A stretch of 64,000 nt of DNA, taken from Eledone cirrhosa (Eukaryota; Mollusca; Cephalopoda; Octopoda; Eledonidae). Every line of letters starts with the position of its first letter. The first letter of the stretch is position 1. The notes under the pieces were generated by a model. It saw nothing but the letters and a program-made list of their open reading frames with translations. It searched no databases and was not told the DNA's origin. The position numbers and the translations under genes were made by a program. Where the stretch lies: positions 79,334,925-79,398,924 of the forward strand of contig OZ024743.1 in assembly GCA_964016885.1 (NCBI GenBank). Direction: 5' to 3'. Shown here one piece after another: positions 39,814-50,610 of this stretch.

Positions 39814-41968
39814 TACAACGTGATGACCAGAAACAGGAGGTATTCAAGATTGCGAGGCAGTGTGTCAGAGATAGTTGTGATGTCATTGGAGAGAAGTGTA
39901 TCCGGAATGATAAAGGTGAGCTTGCCCTCACAAGTGCTGAGAAGAAAGATGCATGGAAGAGTCATTATGATAGATTACTAAATGAGGAGAATGCATGGGA
40001 AGAAGAGACCCTACCCCAAGTAGACCCTATAGAGGGACCAGCAGTACAAGTCAGCGGCAGCGTAGTAAGTAAGGCAATCAGAGATATGAAGATGGGGAAG
40101 GCAACCGGTCCATCGGGTATAGCTGCCGAGATGCTGAAGGCATCTGGGTCTGTAGATCACACTATAACCACACGTATCGTTAACCAGGTAATACTAGAAG
40201 GGGCCATACCAAAAGATTGGTGCAGTAGCATCATTGTCAACTGCTACAAAGGTAAAGGCGATGCACTAGATAGAGGAAACTATAGAGGTATAAAGTTGAT
40301 GGACCAGGTCATGAAAGTAACAGAAAGAGTTATAGCACAGCTGATTAGGGACCGGGTGAAAATAGACGAGATGCAATTTGGGTTTGTACCAGGAAGAGGC
40401 ACCACTGATGCCCTCTTCCTTGTGAGGCAATTACATGAAAAGTACCTAGCTAAAAGTAAGCCACTCTACTTGGCATTTGTCGACCTTGAGAAAGCCTTTG
40501 ACAGAGTTCCACGTGCTGTAATCTGGTGGGCTCTTAGAAAACTAGTAGATGAATGGCTTGTGAAAGCGGTACAAGCCATGTATAGGGGAGCAGTCAGCAA
40601 AGTTAGGATTAGCAATGAGTATAGCGAGGAATTTAGCGTACAGGTTGGGGTCCACCAGGGCTCTGTTCTTAGCCCTCTCCTGTTCATCATAGTCCTGCAG
40701 GCAATAACGGAGGAATTTAAGACCGGATGCCCATGGGAACTCCTGTATGCTGATGACCTCGCACTCATAGCTGAATCTATGGTAGAACTATAGAATAAAT
40801 TCCAAACCTGGAAGCAGGGACTAGAAAGAAAGGGTCTCAAAGTCAACATGACAAAGACTAAGGTCCTTGTAAGTAGACGAGAAAACAGAACCCAGATCCC
40901 CTCAGGGAAAAGGCCTTGCTCAGTATGTAGGAAAGGTGTAGGTAGGAACTCCATTCTCTGCCCCAAATGCAAACAATGGGTACACAAGAGATGTAGCGGG
41001 ATCTCAGGAAGCTTAATTAAGAATGTAGGATTCACATGCAACAGCTGTGCTGAGACAGCAAACAGCAAACAGCCACAGGAAACAAGTACCACCAATCTCT
41101 GGGAGGGCCCTGTAGAAACAGTAGACAGCTTCTGCTACCTAAGTGACCGAATTAGCAACGGAGGTGGGTGTTCAGAAAGTGCAATAACTAGGGTAAGAAC
41201 GGGATGGAAGAAGTTTAGGGAACTACTACCACTGCTAGCTGCAAAAGGCTTCTCCCTCAGAATGAAAGGCAGACTGTATGATGCGTGTATCCGAACAGCG
41301 ATGCTGCATGGTAGCGAGACCTGGGCGCTGAAGGTGGAAGACTTACGTAGATTAGAGAGAAACGAAGCCTGCATGCTCCGATGGATGTGTAACAATAATA
41401 TACGTGAACGACAAAGCATAAATGAATTGAGAGAGAGACTGAGCATAAGAGGAATCAAATGCTGTGTGCAGGAGAGGCAGTTGCGCTGGTATGGACATGT
41501 GATGCGTATGAAGGATGATAGCTGCATAAAAAGGTGCAGAGCACTAGAAGTTGATGGAAACCGCGGAGTGGGGAGACCCAAGATGACCTGGGATGAGGTG
41601 ATAAAAGCCGACCTTACCCAATTACACCTCTCAAAGACAATGACACACGACCGTGACTTCTGGCGTCACGCAGTAATACAGAGTACCCGACCTCCCATGG
41701 GTACAAGCTGAAGCATATAGACAATATTCCCCCACACCCCCCACCGCAAGGTGGTCGTGGAGGTGCCACGGAAAAAAAGCACCCAGCCCACACTGTAAAG
41801 TGGACGTGTAGGCGCCACGGAAAAAAAGTACCCAGCACTCACTGTAAATGAGGTTGGTGTTAGGAAGGGCATCCAGCTGTAGAAATCAAGCCAAATCAGT
41901 TCCTGTATGAGCAAGGCATGGTCAGCCGACCAGACACTGCCCACAACAGGACAACTCGTCTAACCCAT
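39814..41968 (+). mobile_element. 5'-truncated RTE-like LINE, copy B
   Basis: It begins 'acaacgtgatgaccagaaac' (copy A position about 14308) and is nearly identical to copy A through RT, finger and C-terminus, and through most of the 3' UTR, stopping at 'gtctaacccat' without the (GAT)n tail. Differences include a 3-bp deletion near 40546 and scattered substitutions. Confidence 0.88.
39816..41711 (+). pseudogene. LINE ORF2 (RT, cysteine finger, C-terminus) with one premature stop
   Basis: The frame is open from about 39816 except for TAG at 40791-40793, where copy A has GAG (glutamate), in the block SMVEL|ENKFQTW. RT motifs FVDLEKAFDRVP, GVHQGSVLSPLLF and YADD are intact before the stop. After it, CSVCRKGVGRNSILCPKCKQ...TCNSC and GRPKMTWDEVI remain. 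An extra 'caaacag' triplet block (ETANSKQ for ETASKQ) distinguishes it from copy A. Not functional as it stands. Confidence 0.86.
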
Positions 41969-42028
41969 ATATAATATTGCCAGAATTAATAACAGAACAC
42001 ACTCACTGCAAAACTAATTCATCGCCTG

Positions 42029-42207
42029 TTGGCAGTATAGGTAGAGAGTCGGACGCCATGCTTTCCACCATAGTTACGTCCCTTTACGATCTGAGTTCAA
42101 ATCCCGCCGAGGTTGACTTTGCCTTTCATCCTTACGGGGTCGATAAAGTAAAGTACCAGTAATGCACTGGGTAATTGCTGGCCTTGTGCCTAAAGTAGAA
42201 ACAGTTA
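42029..42207 (+). mobile_element. Near full-length SINE
   Basis: 'gttggcagtataggtagaga', 'gagttcaaatcccgccgagg', body and 'gcctaaagtagaaacagtta'. It is followed by (AT)n. Confidence 0.85.
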
Positions 42208-42275
42208 TATATATATATATATATATAAATAAGAAAGTCACACACACACACACACACATATATATATAAGAAAGT

Positions 42276-42344
<69 letters not shown>

Positions 42345-42370
42345 GTCACAGACACACATATATATATAGC
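42208..42370. repeat. Alternating (AT)n and 'aagaaagtcacacaca' units
   Basis: Three units of 'agaaagtcacacacac' separated by (AT)n of different length (42233, 42269, 42340). Confidence 0.9.
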
Positions 42371-42525
42371 CACCACCGCTGCCATCACCACAACCAACAC
42401 CATCACCACCACCAACAATACCACCAGCACCACCACCACCAACACCTCGACCACCATTACCACAACCAACACCTCAACCACCATTACCAACACCAACACC
42501 AACATCACCACCAACACACTACTAT

Positions 42526-42578
<53 letters not shown>

Positions 42579-42580
42579 AG

Positions 42581-42633
<53 letters not shown>

Positions 42634-42635
42634 AA
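42370..42635. repeat. (ACC)n and (CTA)n trinucleotide repeats
   Basis: ACC-rich 42370-42520, then (CTA)n 42525-42632 with one interruption. Confidence 0.95.
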
Positions 42636-42702
42636 CAATCGCATCAGAATATTTCACTGGTGTCGCAAACATGTCCATACAAAACTGCTATCAAATATAT
42701 AT

Positions 42703-43245
42703 ATATATGATGGCTGCAAACTCTGCTAAGAGTACTGCAATCGCTTGTCAGATTTTAGAGTTTGGTGTACTTTTAGGCTGCAGCCAGCTACACAAACCTG
42801 TAACATATCCTGAACAAGCAATGCCTGTGCTTTGAAGGTTTTTTAAGTGGGGAAAGGCCTTGCACTCGACCAATCCCACTCTCTCAACATCGAAAACACT
42901 ACCCGAAAAGGAGAACTTGTCAATATCAACGGTTGCTTCCGAAGCCGCAGGTTTTTTTTTTCAGAGTTACCCTCACCTAGAAAGGTCTTGTGACAACAAC
43001 TGGGGGCCTTTCACTCCCAAGTGGAAAAAAAAAGAGAAAAGTACTATTTGGATGGCCGTTGACTCTGCTGAGTTCCTCCGCCCTTTTCCGGGTCTTGTAT
43101 TTCATCCCCCGGGGGGTCCAAATATCACCCTCCTCACCAAGCAAGCTTGGTTTAGTTGCCGGTTTAGTCGCCGACGATCCAATCATGGGACAGGTTGTAC
43201 TGGGTTACATGTTACCAGTAGCACTGGTGGGGATGAAAGATAAAG
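42703..43245 (+). mobile_element. (CATA)-family dispersed element, copy 4, flanked by (AT)n
   Basis: 'gatggctgcaaactctgcta', 'caagcaatgcctgtgctttg', 'ccgaaaaggagaacttgtca', 'caagcttggtttagttgccg', 'gttacatgttaccagtagca'. The left flank is (AT)n rather than (CATA)n. Confidence 0.75.
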
Positions 43246-43439
43246 GTGACATTGGTGAGATTGGAGTCCATATTATAAAGAAACCCAGATTTAATACCAC
43301 AGTAAACATTCTGTAAAACATTCTGTAAAACACTTTAAAGTTTCTTCCAATTCCCCGCCCCAATATAGTAGCAGACATGTTTCCATTATTGACCACAAAG
43401 GGTTTAGCAAAGATACTCTAAGGACGGCACAATGTGGGT

Positions 43440-43648
43440 TTCTGATTGAGGCCAACAATTTGGGAAAGGGAAAGTCGATTAAATTGACCTCAGTGTATTA
43501 CTGGTACTTTATTTTATCAACCACGTTAGGATGAAAGCCAAAGCTACACCACGTCGGAATTTAAACTCAGATCGTAAAGGGCCGTAACTCTGTGCCACAA
43601 AGCATGTTGTCTGACGCTCTACCGATTACTGCCAATCCACCAATAATA
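43440..43648 (-). mobile_element. Diverged SINE, antisense
   Basis: On the - strand: 'ggtggattggcagtaatcgg', 'tctgagtttaaattccgacg', body. The tail end is replaced by 'cccaaattgttggcctcaat'-type sequence, as in the variant at 29092-29300. Confidence 0.7.
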
Positions 43649-43830
43649 ATAATAATCTTTATATATATATATATAAGAGGATATGCTCCGAAATCAATAG
43701 ACGTGTCCGAGGAACCTGAGAGTCTAGAGTCAGGTCGATCCACACACAAATCGCACCTTCAGCTGTTCGCCGGGGAAACAATTGTAACACAATAAATTGA
43801 GCTCCGATGCATCACTGATTTTTCGTTTTC

Positions 43831-44033
<203 letters not shown>

Positions 44034-45269
44034 ATAGGAACCAGTAAGACCCCGACAGCTGAGCTCAAGCCGTTTCGACGGCTAATTCTGGACTAAATGA
44101 AAATTTATCCTGGTATTTAAATAGCCGATCTTCTCAAGGGGTAATTCCATATATGGTCAAAGTGATTGTCAAAAATCAGTAGTAATTCTGTGGTTGCAAA
44201 TTAGTAGGGGAGATGGTGGCTAAACCTGCCAGTAGGAGAAAGAGGGGAGGGGTGGAGTAGACCCAATCAAGCGTTGGTAGTGCCAGCTACAGCTGGGCAT
44301 GAGGTCAAAGAAGATACAGGGGAGGGGGAGGAAGTCGGAACAGTAGGTAGAACAAAGAGGGGTAGAAACAGGAAAGAAAAAATACTGAGAGTGAAGAAAA
44401 GCAAATAAGTGTAAAGAAAAAAGTAAAGTAAATTAAATTCTACGACCTAGGTGTCAGGCTATTGTTAGGCGAGAATAAAATAAAGAAAGAAAGAAAGAAG
44501 TAAAGAAATAAATAAATAAATAAATAAGGAAATAAGTAAAAGAACTAGGTGGGACGGAAAAGGCAAGGACCCTTTTAAGAGGTATAAGTACGTAAATGAT
44601 ACGGTGACGGGTCAACAAAAGGGGCCAAAATACTAAAGAGACTACCACGAAATAAACAATAAAGGTTTCCATCCCGGGCCAGCAACGACCCAGTGCAGCA
44701 AAGTGAACTTGTACGAGATAATAATTCTGAGTCCCGAGAAAAATATATACTAATGCTAACTCTAAAAGATCTAAAACAAGCTACATGAAAGTTCGTACGA
44801 AATAAAGGTAGAATACGGAGAAATAAATTCAGAATCCACCCCGCCCAGAAGAAAAGCGAAGCAAGAAATACTGAAACGAAAAAATAAGGCATAAGTGCCA
44901 CTAAGAAATATAGAGGGCACAGAGAATAGTGGGAGCGGTCGGAAAAAGGGGGCAAGTATCCGGGGTCTAAGCCAACTGCTATAAAGGGCGGAGTCCGCCA
45001 AATCTATCATAGACTAGGGGAGGGGGTGGTGGGGGTACTAAGGCTACATGGGGCCAAAGGGCAGCCTCGGGTGGGCGAGAAAAGACGCCGACAAAGGAGA
45101 AGAGCTGGGGTAGAAGGACAAAGGAGAGAGGGGGGAAGGAAATAAAGGAAGCGATAAAAGAATACAAAGAAGATCTTACGTCTTCCTTGGCAAGCAGGGG
45201 TTACCCATTGCAAAATCGGCAAGTGGGGTGTTATAGCCCTAGTCTACCCCCCCCCCCCCCCCCCCGGGT

Positions 45270-45672
45270 CATTATGGGGTTTGAGGGCGAGGTAAGTCCT
45301 ACGCAATCTATGTTTACATGCAGTAACCAGTTCATCTTTCTTGTTTAGGAGTTGGTCCGTCGAAAACAGCATTTGTAAGGTTTCCTCCGAGCATAAATTG
45401 CACGGACGGCGTCCTCCCGTGTAAGAATTGGCTCTGGACAGTAATCTCCAAGTGAGATCATAGGTGATGTTGTTGTCCTTGAGGTCCCATATGTGGCCCG
45501 AAAGTGTAGTGGCGTGACGCCGGGCCGGGTTTCGGAAGGTATGGTGTAGCCGGGTCTTGAAGTCACATGCGGTAAGTCCTATATAGGCTTTGTTGGAGGT
45601 ATCCGTCCTCACGTTGCACTGGTAGATCACATTACGGTCTCTGCATCTATTGTCGAGTGGGTAAAACATAGA
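45270..45672 (-). pseudogene. Penelope-like GIY-YIG endonuclease domain (5' truncated)
   Basis: The - strand frame reads RDRNVIYQCNVRTDTSNKAY, IGLTACDFKTRLHHTFRNPA, LSGHIWDLKDNNITYDLTWR, GGRRPCNLCSEETLQMLF, LNKKDELVTACKHRLRRTYL and ends after KPHNDP at the C tract. VIYQC is the GIY block and AYIGL the YIG block; the arginine of FKTR and the CNLC pair are those expected in PLE endonucleases. In the family this domain follows a telomerase-like RT and nicks DNA for target-primed reverse transcription. The RT is absent. The last residues before the open frame's upstream start (45673-45723) belong to the antisense right arm, so they are not part of the real protein. Confidence 0.8.
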
Positions 45673-45950
45673 CATACCTTCCGAAACCCGGCCCGGCGTC
45701 ACGCCACTACACTTTCGGGCCACATATGGGACCTCAAGGACAACAACATCACCTATGATCTCACTTGGAGATTACTGTCCAGAGCCAATTCTTACACGGG
45801 AGGACGCCGTCCGTGCAATTTATGCTCGGAGGAAACTTTACAAATGCTGTTTTCGACGGACCAACTCCTAAACAAGAAAGATGAACTGGTTACTGCATGT
45901 AAACATAGATTGCGTAGGACTTACCTCGCCCTCAAACCCCATAATGACCC
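45673..45950 (+). pseudogene. Second, shorter copy of the GIY-YIG endonuclease C-terminus
   Basis: The right arm repeats the frame from about HTFRNPARRHATTLSGHIWD to KPHNDP on the + strand, identical in residues to the left arm. The GIY and YIG blocks lie in the spacer and are not duplicated. Confidence 0.8.
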
Positions 45951-47180
45951 GGGGGGGGGGGTAGACTAGGGCTATAACACCCCACTTGCCGATTTTGCAA
46001 TGGGTAACCCCTGCTTGCCAAGGAAGACGTAAGATCTTCTTTGTATTCTTTTATCGCTTCCTTTATTTCCTTCCCCCCTCTCTCCTTTGTCCTTCTACCC
46101 CAGCTCTTCTCCTTTGTCGGCGTCTTTTCTCGCCCACCCGAGGCTGCCCTTTGGCCCCATGTAGCCTTAGTACCCCCACCACCCCCTCCCCTAGTCTATG
46201 ATAGATTTGGCGGACTCCGCCCTTTATAGCAGTTGGCTTAGACCCCGGATACTTGCCCCCTTTTTCCGACCGCTCCCACTATTCTCTGTGCCCTCTATAT
46301 TTCTTAGTGGCACTTATGCCTTATTTTTTCGTTTCAGTATTTCTTGCTTCGCTTTTCTTCTGGGCGGGGTGGATTCTGAATTTATTTCTCCGTATTCTAC
46401 CTTTATTTCGTACGAACTTTCATGTAGCTTGTTTTAGATCTTTTAGAGTTAGCATTAGTATATATTTTTCTCGGGACTCAGAATTATTATCTCGTACAAG
46501 TTCACTTTGCTGCACTGGGTCGTTGCTGGCCCGGGATGGAAACCTTTATTGTTTATTTCGTGGTAGTCTCTTTAGTATTTTGGCCCCTTTTGTTGACCCG
46601 TCACCGTATCATTTACGTACTTATACCTCTTAAAAGGGTCCTTGCCTTTTCCGTCCCACCTAGTTCTTTTACTTATTTCCTTATTTATTTATTTATTTAT
46701 TTCTTTACTTCTTTCTTTCTTTCTTTATTTTATTCTCGCCTAACAATAGCCTGACACCTAGGTCGTAGAATTTAATTTACTTTACTTTTTTCTTTACACT
46801 TATTTGCTTTTCTTCACTCTCAGTATTTTTTCTTTCCTGTTTCTACCCCTCTTTGTTCTACCTACTGTTCCGACTTCCTCCCCCTCCCCCTCCCCTGTAT
46901 CTTCTTTGACCTCATGCCCAGCTGTAGCTGGCACTACCAACGCTTGATTGGGTCTACTCCACCCCTCCCCTCTTTCTCCTACTGGCAGGTTTAGCCACCA
47001 TCTCCCCTACTAATTTGCAACCACAGAATTACTACTGATTTTTGACAATCACTTTGACCATATATGGAATTACCCCTTGAGAAGATCGGCTATTTAAATA
47101 CCAGGATAAATTTTCATTTAGTCCAGAATTAGCCGTCGAAACGGCTTGAGCTCAGCTGTCGGGGTCTTACTGGTTCCTAT

Positions 47181-47256
47181 TACCCACTCTACTACCTCAA
47201 GTATTGAGTACTTTGGTGCGTTATGGTCCACCTGGTTCCTTACCACATTTCTTTCG

Positions 47257-47318
<62 letters not shown>
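47181..47318. repeat. Right flank of the palindrome and (AT)n
   Basis: 'tcaagtattgagtactttgg' and 'tgcgttatggtccacctggt' match 36756-36815 in inverse orientation; (AT)n 47258-47316. Confidence 0.8.
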
Positions 47319-47319
<1 letters not shown>

Positions 47320-47410
47320 GGAGGTGAGTTTTATTGTAGTACAATAAAGCAATGCAGATATCGGATAAGAAGCATCCTACAGTTTGTAGGACTGGAGTAT
47401 AAATAATATA

Positions 47411-47736
47411 TAAGATCAAAAGATGGTTAAAAGAGTTCCATGTATTTTATTATGCGCATTTCAAAAACAAATATCATCATGCAATAACATTTGCGTTTTC
47501 GTCAGATAAAATAGGGAGACATGATATGAAGGTTAAAACACACTTGTGAATAGTGCAGTTATATGAATAGTGCAGAATATGTTGATTTAAAACTGCACTA
47601 TTCACAAGTGTGTTTTAACCTTCATATCATGTTTCCCTATTTTATCTGACGAAAACGAAAATGTTATTGCATGATGATATTTGTTTTTGAAATGCGCATA
47701 ATAAAATACATGGAACTCTTGTAACCATCTTTTGAT

Positions 47737-47740
<4 letters not shown>
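47411..47740. repeat. Palindrome, 150-bp arms, 30-bp spacer, (AT)n on both sides
   Basis: 47411-47560 pairs with 47591-47740 ('cacttgtgaatagtgcagtt' with 'aactgcactattcacaagtg'). A few substitutions (for example 'gggagacatg' against 'catgtttccc'). (AT)n at 47258-47316 and 47738-47812. Confidence 0.9.
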
Positions 47741-47814
<74 letters not shown>

Positions 47815-47819
<5 letters not shown>

Positions 47820-48345
47820 AAGTGAAGTTGGGCGTTGTTTGTTTGTTTGGTGTCCCGAACTTGCAGGCTACACCGTTCATCTGATTTTCATGAAACTTGA
47901 CACATATATAAAACTCGAGCCGTACATTGGAATAGGCTGCAGAAGCCAAAAATCGATATTTTCAAAATTCGTCCGATTTCGATGAAACTTGATGCAAGTG
48001 TGGATTTTGATCCGGTGATTTACGTGGGCTACATTTAATTTCCAAAAATCGATAATCGGACCCCAGAGGCAATATTCCGGCAACCGAAAAACGCCATTCT
48101 TCTTGCTTCCATTTGTCGCGACTCCCGCCATGCAAAAAATGTTCAATCTATCAGGATTATCCACCGTAAGTTTCTTTAAATTAACGCTCACCATATTCAG
48201 CAAACCTTTTATGCCGATTCTTCCATTTCTTATATAAGGACTATCAAGACTATACCGACGTGCATCATCCTGTATTGCGCCCAGTCTTCTCAAGCGATCA
48301 TCGAGCCTACATGCGCTCTCTTCATTCCCGTGGTCCCGCTACCGT
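47815..48345. other. Dispersed-looking DNA with repeated 'gatgaaacttga' motifs
   Basis: 'gattttcatgaaacttgaca' and 'gatttcgatgaaacttgatg' occur about 105 bp apart, so this begins as a diverged tandem. I do not recognise the element. It starts directly at the (AT)n. Confidence 0.4.
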
Positions 48346-48349
48346 AGAA

Positions 48350-48815
48350 TAATGAGGCATCCGTCAACCCCTGCCCTTTCCCTTCCCTGCACGCCGTCGT
48401 CCCACTCCATCGTTGTGCATCACCATGCGCATCAATGCTCTGTCAGCCGCCATCCCCCCCTCGGCCCTTTCTTTTGCCTACCCGCAGTGCTCCTTCAAGA
48501 CTGCCATGGCTCACCATGCGGCATCCTTGCCACCCTCCACCCCTGCCCTCTTCCTTGCCTGCTGGCCGTCGTCCCACTTCATCGTCATGCCTCAGGATGC
48601 CACATCCATGCACTGTCTGCCACCATCCCCTCCAAAGCCCTTTCTTTTGCCCCTACCGCCGTGCTCCTTCAAGACTCCCATGGCTATCTATTCCACATCC
48701 ATTCCTTGCCACCCGCTTAAACGTCATCAGCTTATTGTTGCCCAATTTGACCACCGATTTTCGCAGGCTAAACACAATACCAACATGCACGATAGTCCAT
48801 GGTAAATCTTTTTAA
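48350..48815. repeat. GC-richer ~175-bp duplicated segment
   Basis: 'gccgtcgtcccactccatcg' (about 48391) and 'gccgtcgtcccacttcatcg' (about 48566) start two diverged units that share 'ccctttcttttgcc' and 'tgctccttcaagact'. Three overlapping open frames exist but none is conserved between units. C-rich compared with surroundings. Confidence 0.55.
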
Positions 48816-49600
48816 TTACATGTTCATCATGCTAAGCAAAGGATGAATAGCAACACTTTCATTTCTCCTGACATGCCTTTCTGTCAATTATAGCCGAGAA
48901 GCATCCTGTGTAGCATCGCGTCTTCTCAAGCGAACAGCGTGCCTTCCACTGTCCTCATAATTGACTCACAACGCCGCATCTATTCTCTGCGACGCCCCTA
49001 AACATCATCAGCATGGCGTATTTTTCTGCCGCGTTTATCCGGCCCTCATTCTAGGCTATAAACAACAAAACCGCACGATGATGCTGCGTAAGTCTATTTA
49101 AATTAATGGTCAACATGTTCAGCAAAACAATTGTACCAATTCTTCCTCTTCACCTCCAAGGCCTATCCATTACATCTTAGAGGTCGGGATTCGCAATTTC
49201 TACGATTTCAATATTGACACAACAATCCGTCAGGTTTTTCGACACATGTTGCTCCGATAGGAATATCAACGCGATTTTCACTTAATTCGTAAGTGTTCAG
49301 TCTTCCGTGTGCTTTTATTTTTTATTGATACAACACCGACTACAATAATCTAACTTCACTTTGTAGGCTAGACGCGAATCACAAGGAAAACAATTCTCTG
49401 ATATACAACCCCACCAAATTCTTTGGTCTACCTAGATTTCAATGGCTATATCCTTTGCTTTTGTACGGTTGTACATTTGACAATATCGCAAAACATTATT
49501 CCACTTGATTCTTACCTTTCAGCTATGAATTGGGCAGTGCCAAAATATCCCGGTTTATTTGCGTGCAAATTTTTTGTATCTTATGAATGGAGAATCGAAA
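48816..49600. other. Unassigned DNA, likely part of the same unknown element
   Basis: 'catcagcatggcg' and 'cttaaattaacgctcaccat'-like phrases (48175 and 49095) recur, again suggesting a diverged repeated structure. No coding evidence. Confidence 0.35.
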
Positions 49601-49631
49601 ACCCTTTTTCTTCTAACCTGATACTTGCGTT

Positions 49632-49821
49632 ACACATGCTCCATGGATGTTTGTGGACTATTTTTTCAAAATACCAATATCACAGATTGGAGCACAAAAA
49701 GAAACGTTTGTTCTTCATTTATTTCGGTTAAAACATCCTGCTGGAATTTAGTGCAGACCCGTTTTAATCCAGCGCCTTATAACTCCGAGTGTAACCGGGT
49801 ACACCAGCTAGAAAGACAAAT
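49632..49821 (+). repeat. Segment A, inverted copy at 51311-51493
   Basis: 'gatgtttgtggactattttt', 'tggagcacaaaaagaaacgt', 'ttccagcaggatg' (in reverse), 'taaccgggtacaccagctag' are shared with 51311-51493 in opposite orientation at high identity. Confidence 0.85.
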
Positions 49822-50436
49822 GAACACTGGCGAGACCTTCAAGATAGTAAGGAATCATCTGTACTCTACCAACATGCTAAAATAGAACACAAGGGTAAAT
49901 TAGAGAACATAGAAATAAAAATAGAATCTACACACAGAAAAGACGCAATGTTTAGACAAATTACAGAGGCAATAAACATAAAAGAATTACAACCAAAATT
50001 AAATAGAAAATATGAGTGGAACAGCAACATCACAACTTACAATTAAGGCCAAAATGAAAACACACACACACATAGAACAAACAACCAACCAGTAACATGT
50101 AAATAAACAAATAAATAAATGAACATAAACACACACAGACACCCGGATGTGGCGCATGCGCAGACTGAGCACACAACACACACACAGAAACAAAATGGTG
50201 TAGGACAGAACAAAGGAGAGGCACAGAAACAAAGAAAGGAATCCCCAGTCACTGAAGAGGTCACAGAGTGTGTGACGAAAGAACTATGACTATATATAAA
50301 CAACTATCTGGTTGTGGAACCAACCAACCAACCAGAAATTTATAAATTTATAAATTTATTATAATAAATTGAAGTGAAAGCTACTGGTGCGTGTGTTTCT
50401 TATTGGCAACATGACCCTCCCAAAGTATAACAATAT
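49820..50436 (+). mobile_element. Penelope-like terminal repeat (left copy): endonuclease end plus 3' UTR
   Basis: 49820-50045 encodes NEHWRDLQDSKESS through KLNRKYEWNSNITTYN, the end of a GIY-YIG domain. 50046-50436 is the 3' UTR with 'tgtggcgcatgcgcagactg', a hammerhead-like motif (50247-50291), 'tggaaccaaccaaccaacc', an AT-rich block and 'acatgaccctcccaaagtat'. It is nearly identical to 51740-52367, so the two are direct terminal repeats as PLEs often have. Confidence 0.8.
50247..50291 (+). ncRNA. Hammerhead-ribozyme-like motif
   Basis: Stem I AGTCA (50247-50251) / TGACT (50287-50291) directly flanks the core. CTGAAGA (50252-50258) fits CUGANGA. One extra G (50259) is followed by stem II GTCACA/TGTGAC (50260-50265, 50271-50276) and GAAA (50277-50280). 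G-AA-C and U85-A86 would form a two-base-pair stem III and a CUA cleavage triplet. The extra nucleotide before stem II departs from the canonical hammerhead, so activity is doubtful. Confidence 0.5.
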
Positions 50437-50512
50437 CGGTTTCAACACACGGTTTCAGATAAAGAATCTTGCTAAACAAATTCAGAAACGAAATATATAT
50501 AAATAGATATAG

Positions 50513-50517
<5 letters not shown>

Positions 50518-50610
<93 letters not shown>
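50518..50610. repeat. (AT)n microsatellite
   Basis: About 45 AT units. Confidence 0.95.

Larger units (their letters stand above)
44034..47180. mobile_element. 3.1-kb near-perfect palindrome built from a Penelope-like element
   Basis: The left arm (44034-45543) is the reverse complement of the right arm (45673-47180); the spacer is 129 bp (45544-45672). The only length differences I could find by eye are the homopolymer (C19 at 45247-45265 against G11 at 45951-45961) and one 6-bp GGGGGA slippage. Reading away from the centre, each arm has the end of a GIY-YIG endonuclease, about 1.2 kb of further sequence, and the terminus 'agccgtcgaaacggcttgag...ggtcttactggttcct'. Left boundary: (AT)n. Right boundary: 76 bp then (AT)n. 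Confidence 0.9.

Noticed and set aside
44454..46754. Mirror-image open frames such as MPPFSDRSHYSLCP and METFIVYFVV
   Set aside because: They occur twice only because the arms are palindromic. They lie downstream of the endonuclease, have hydrophobic but unrecognisable content, and no evidence of coding.
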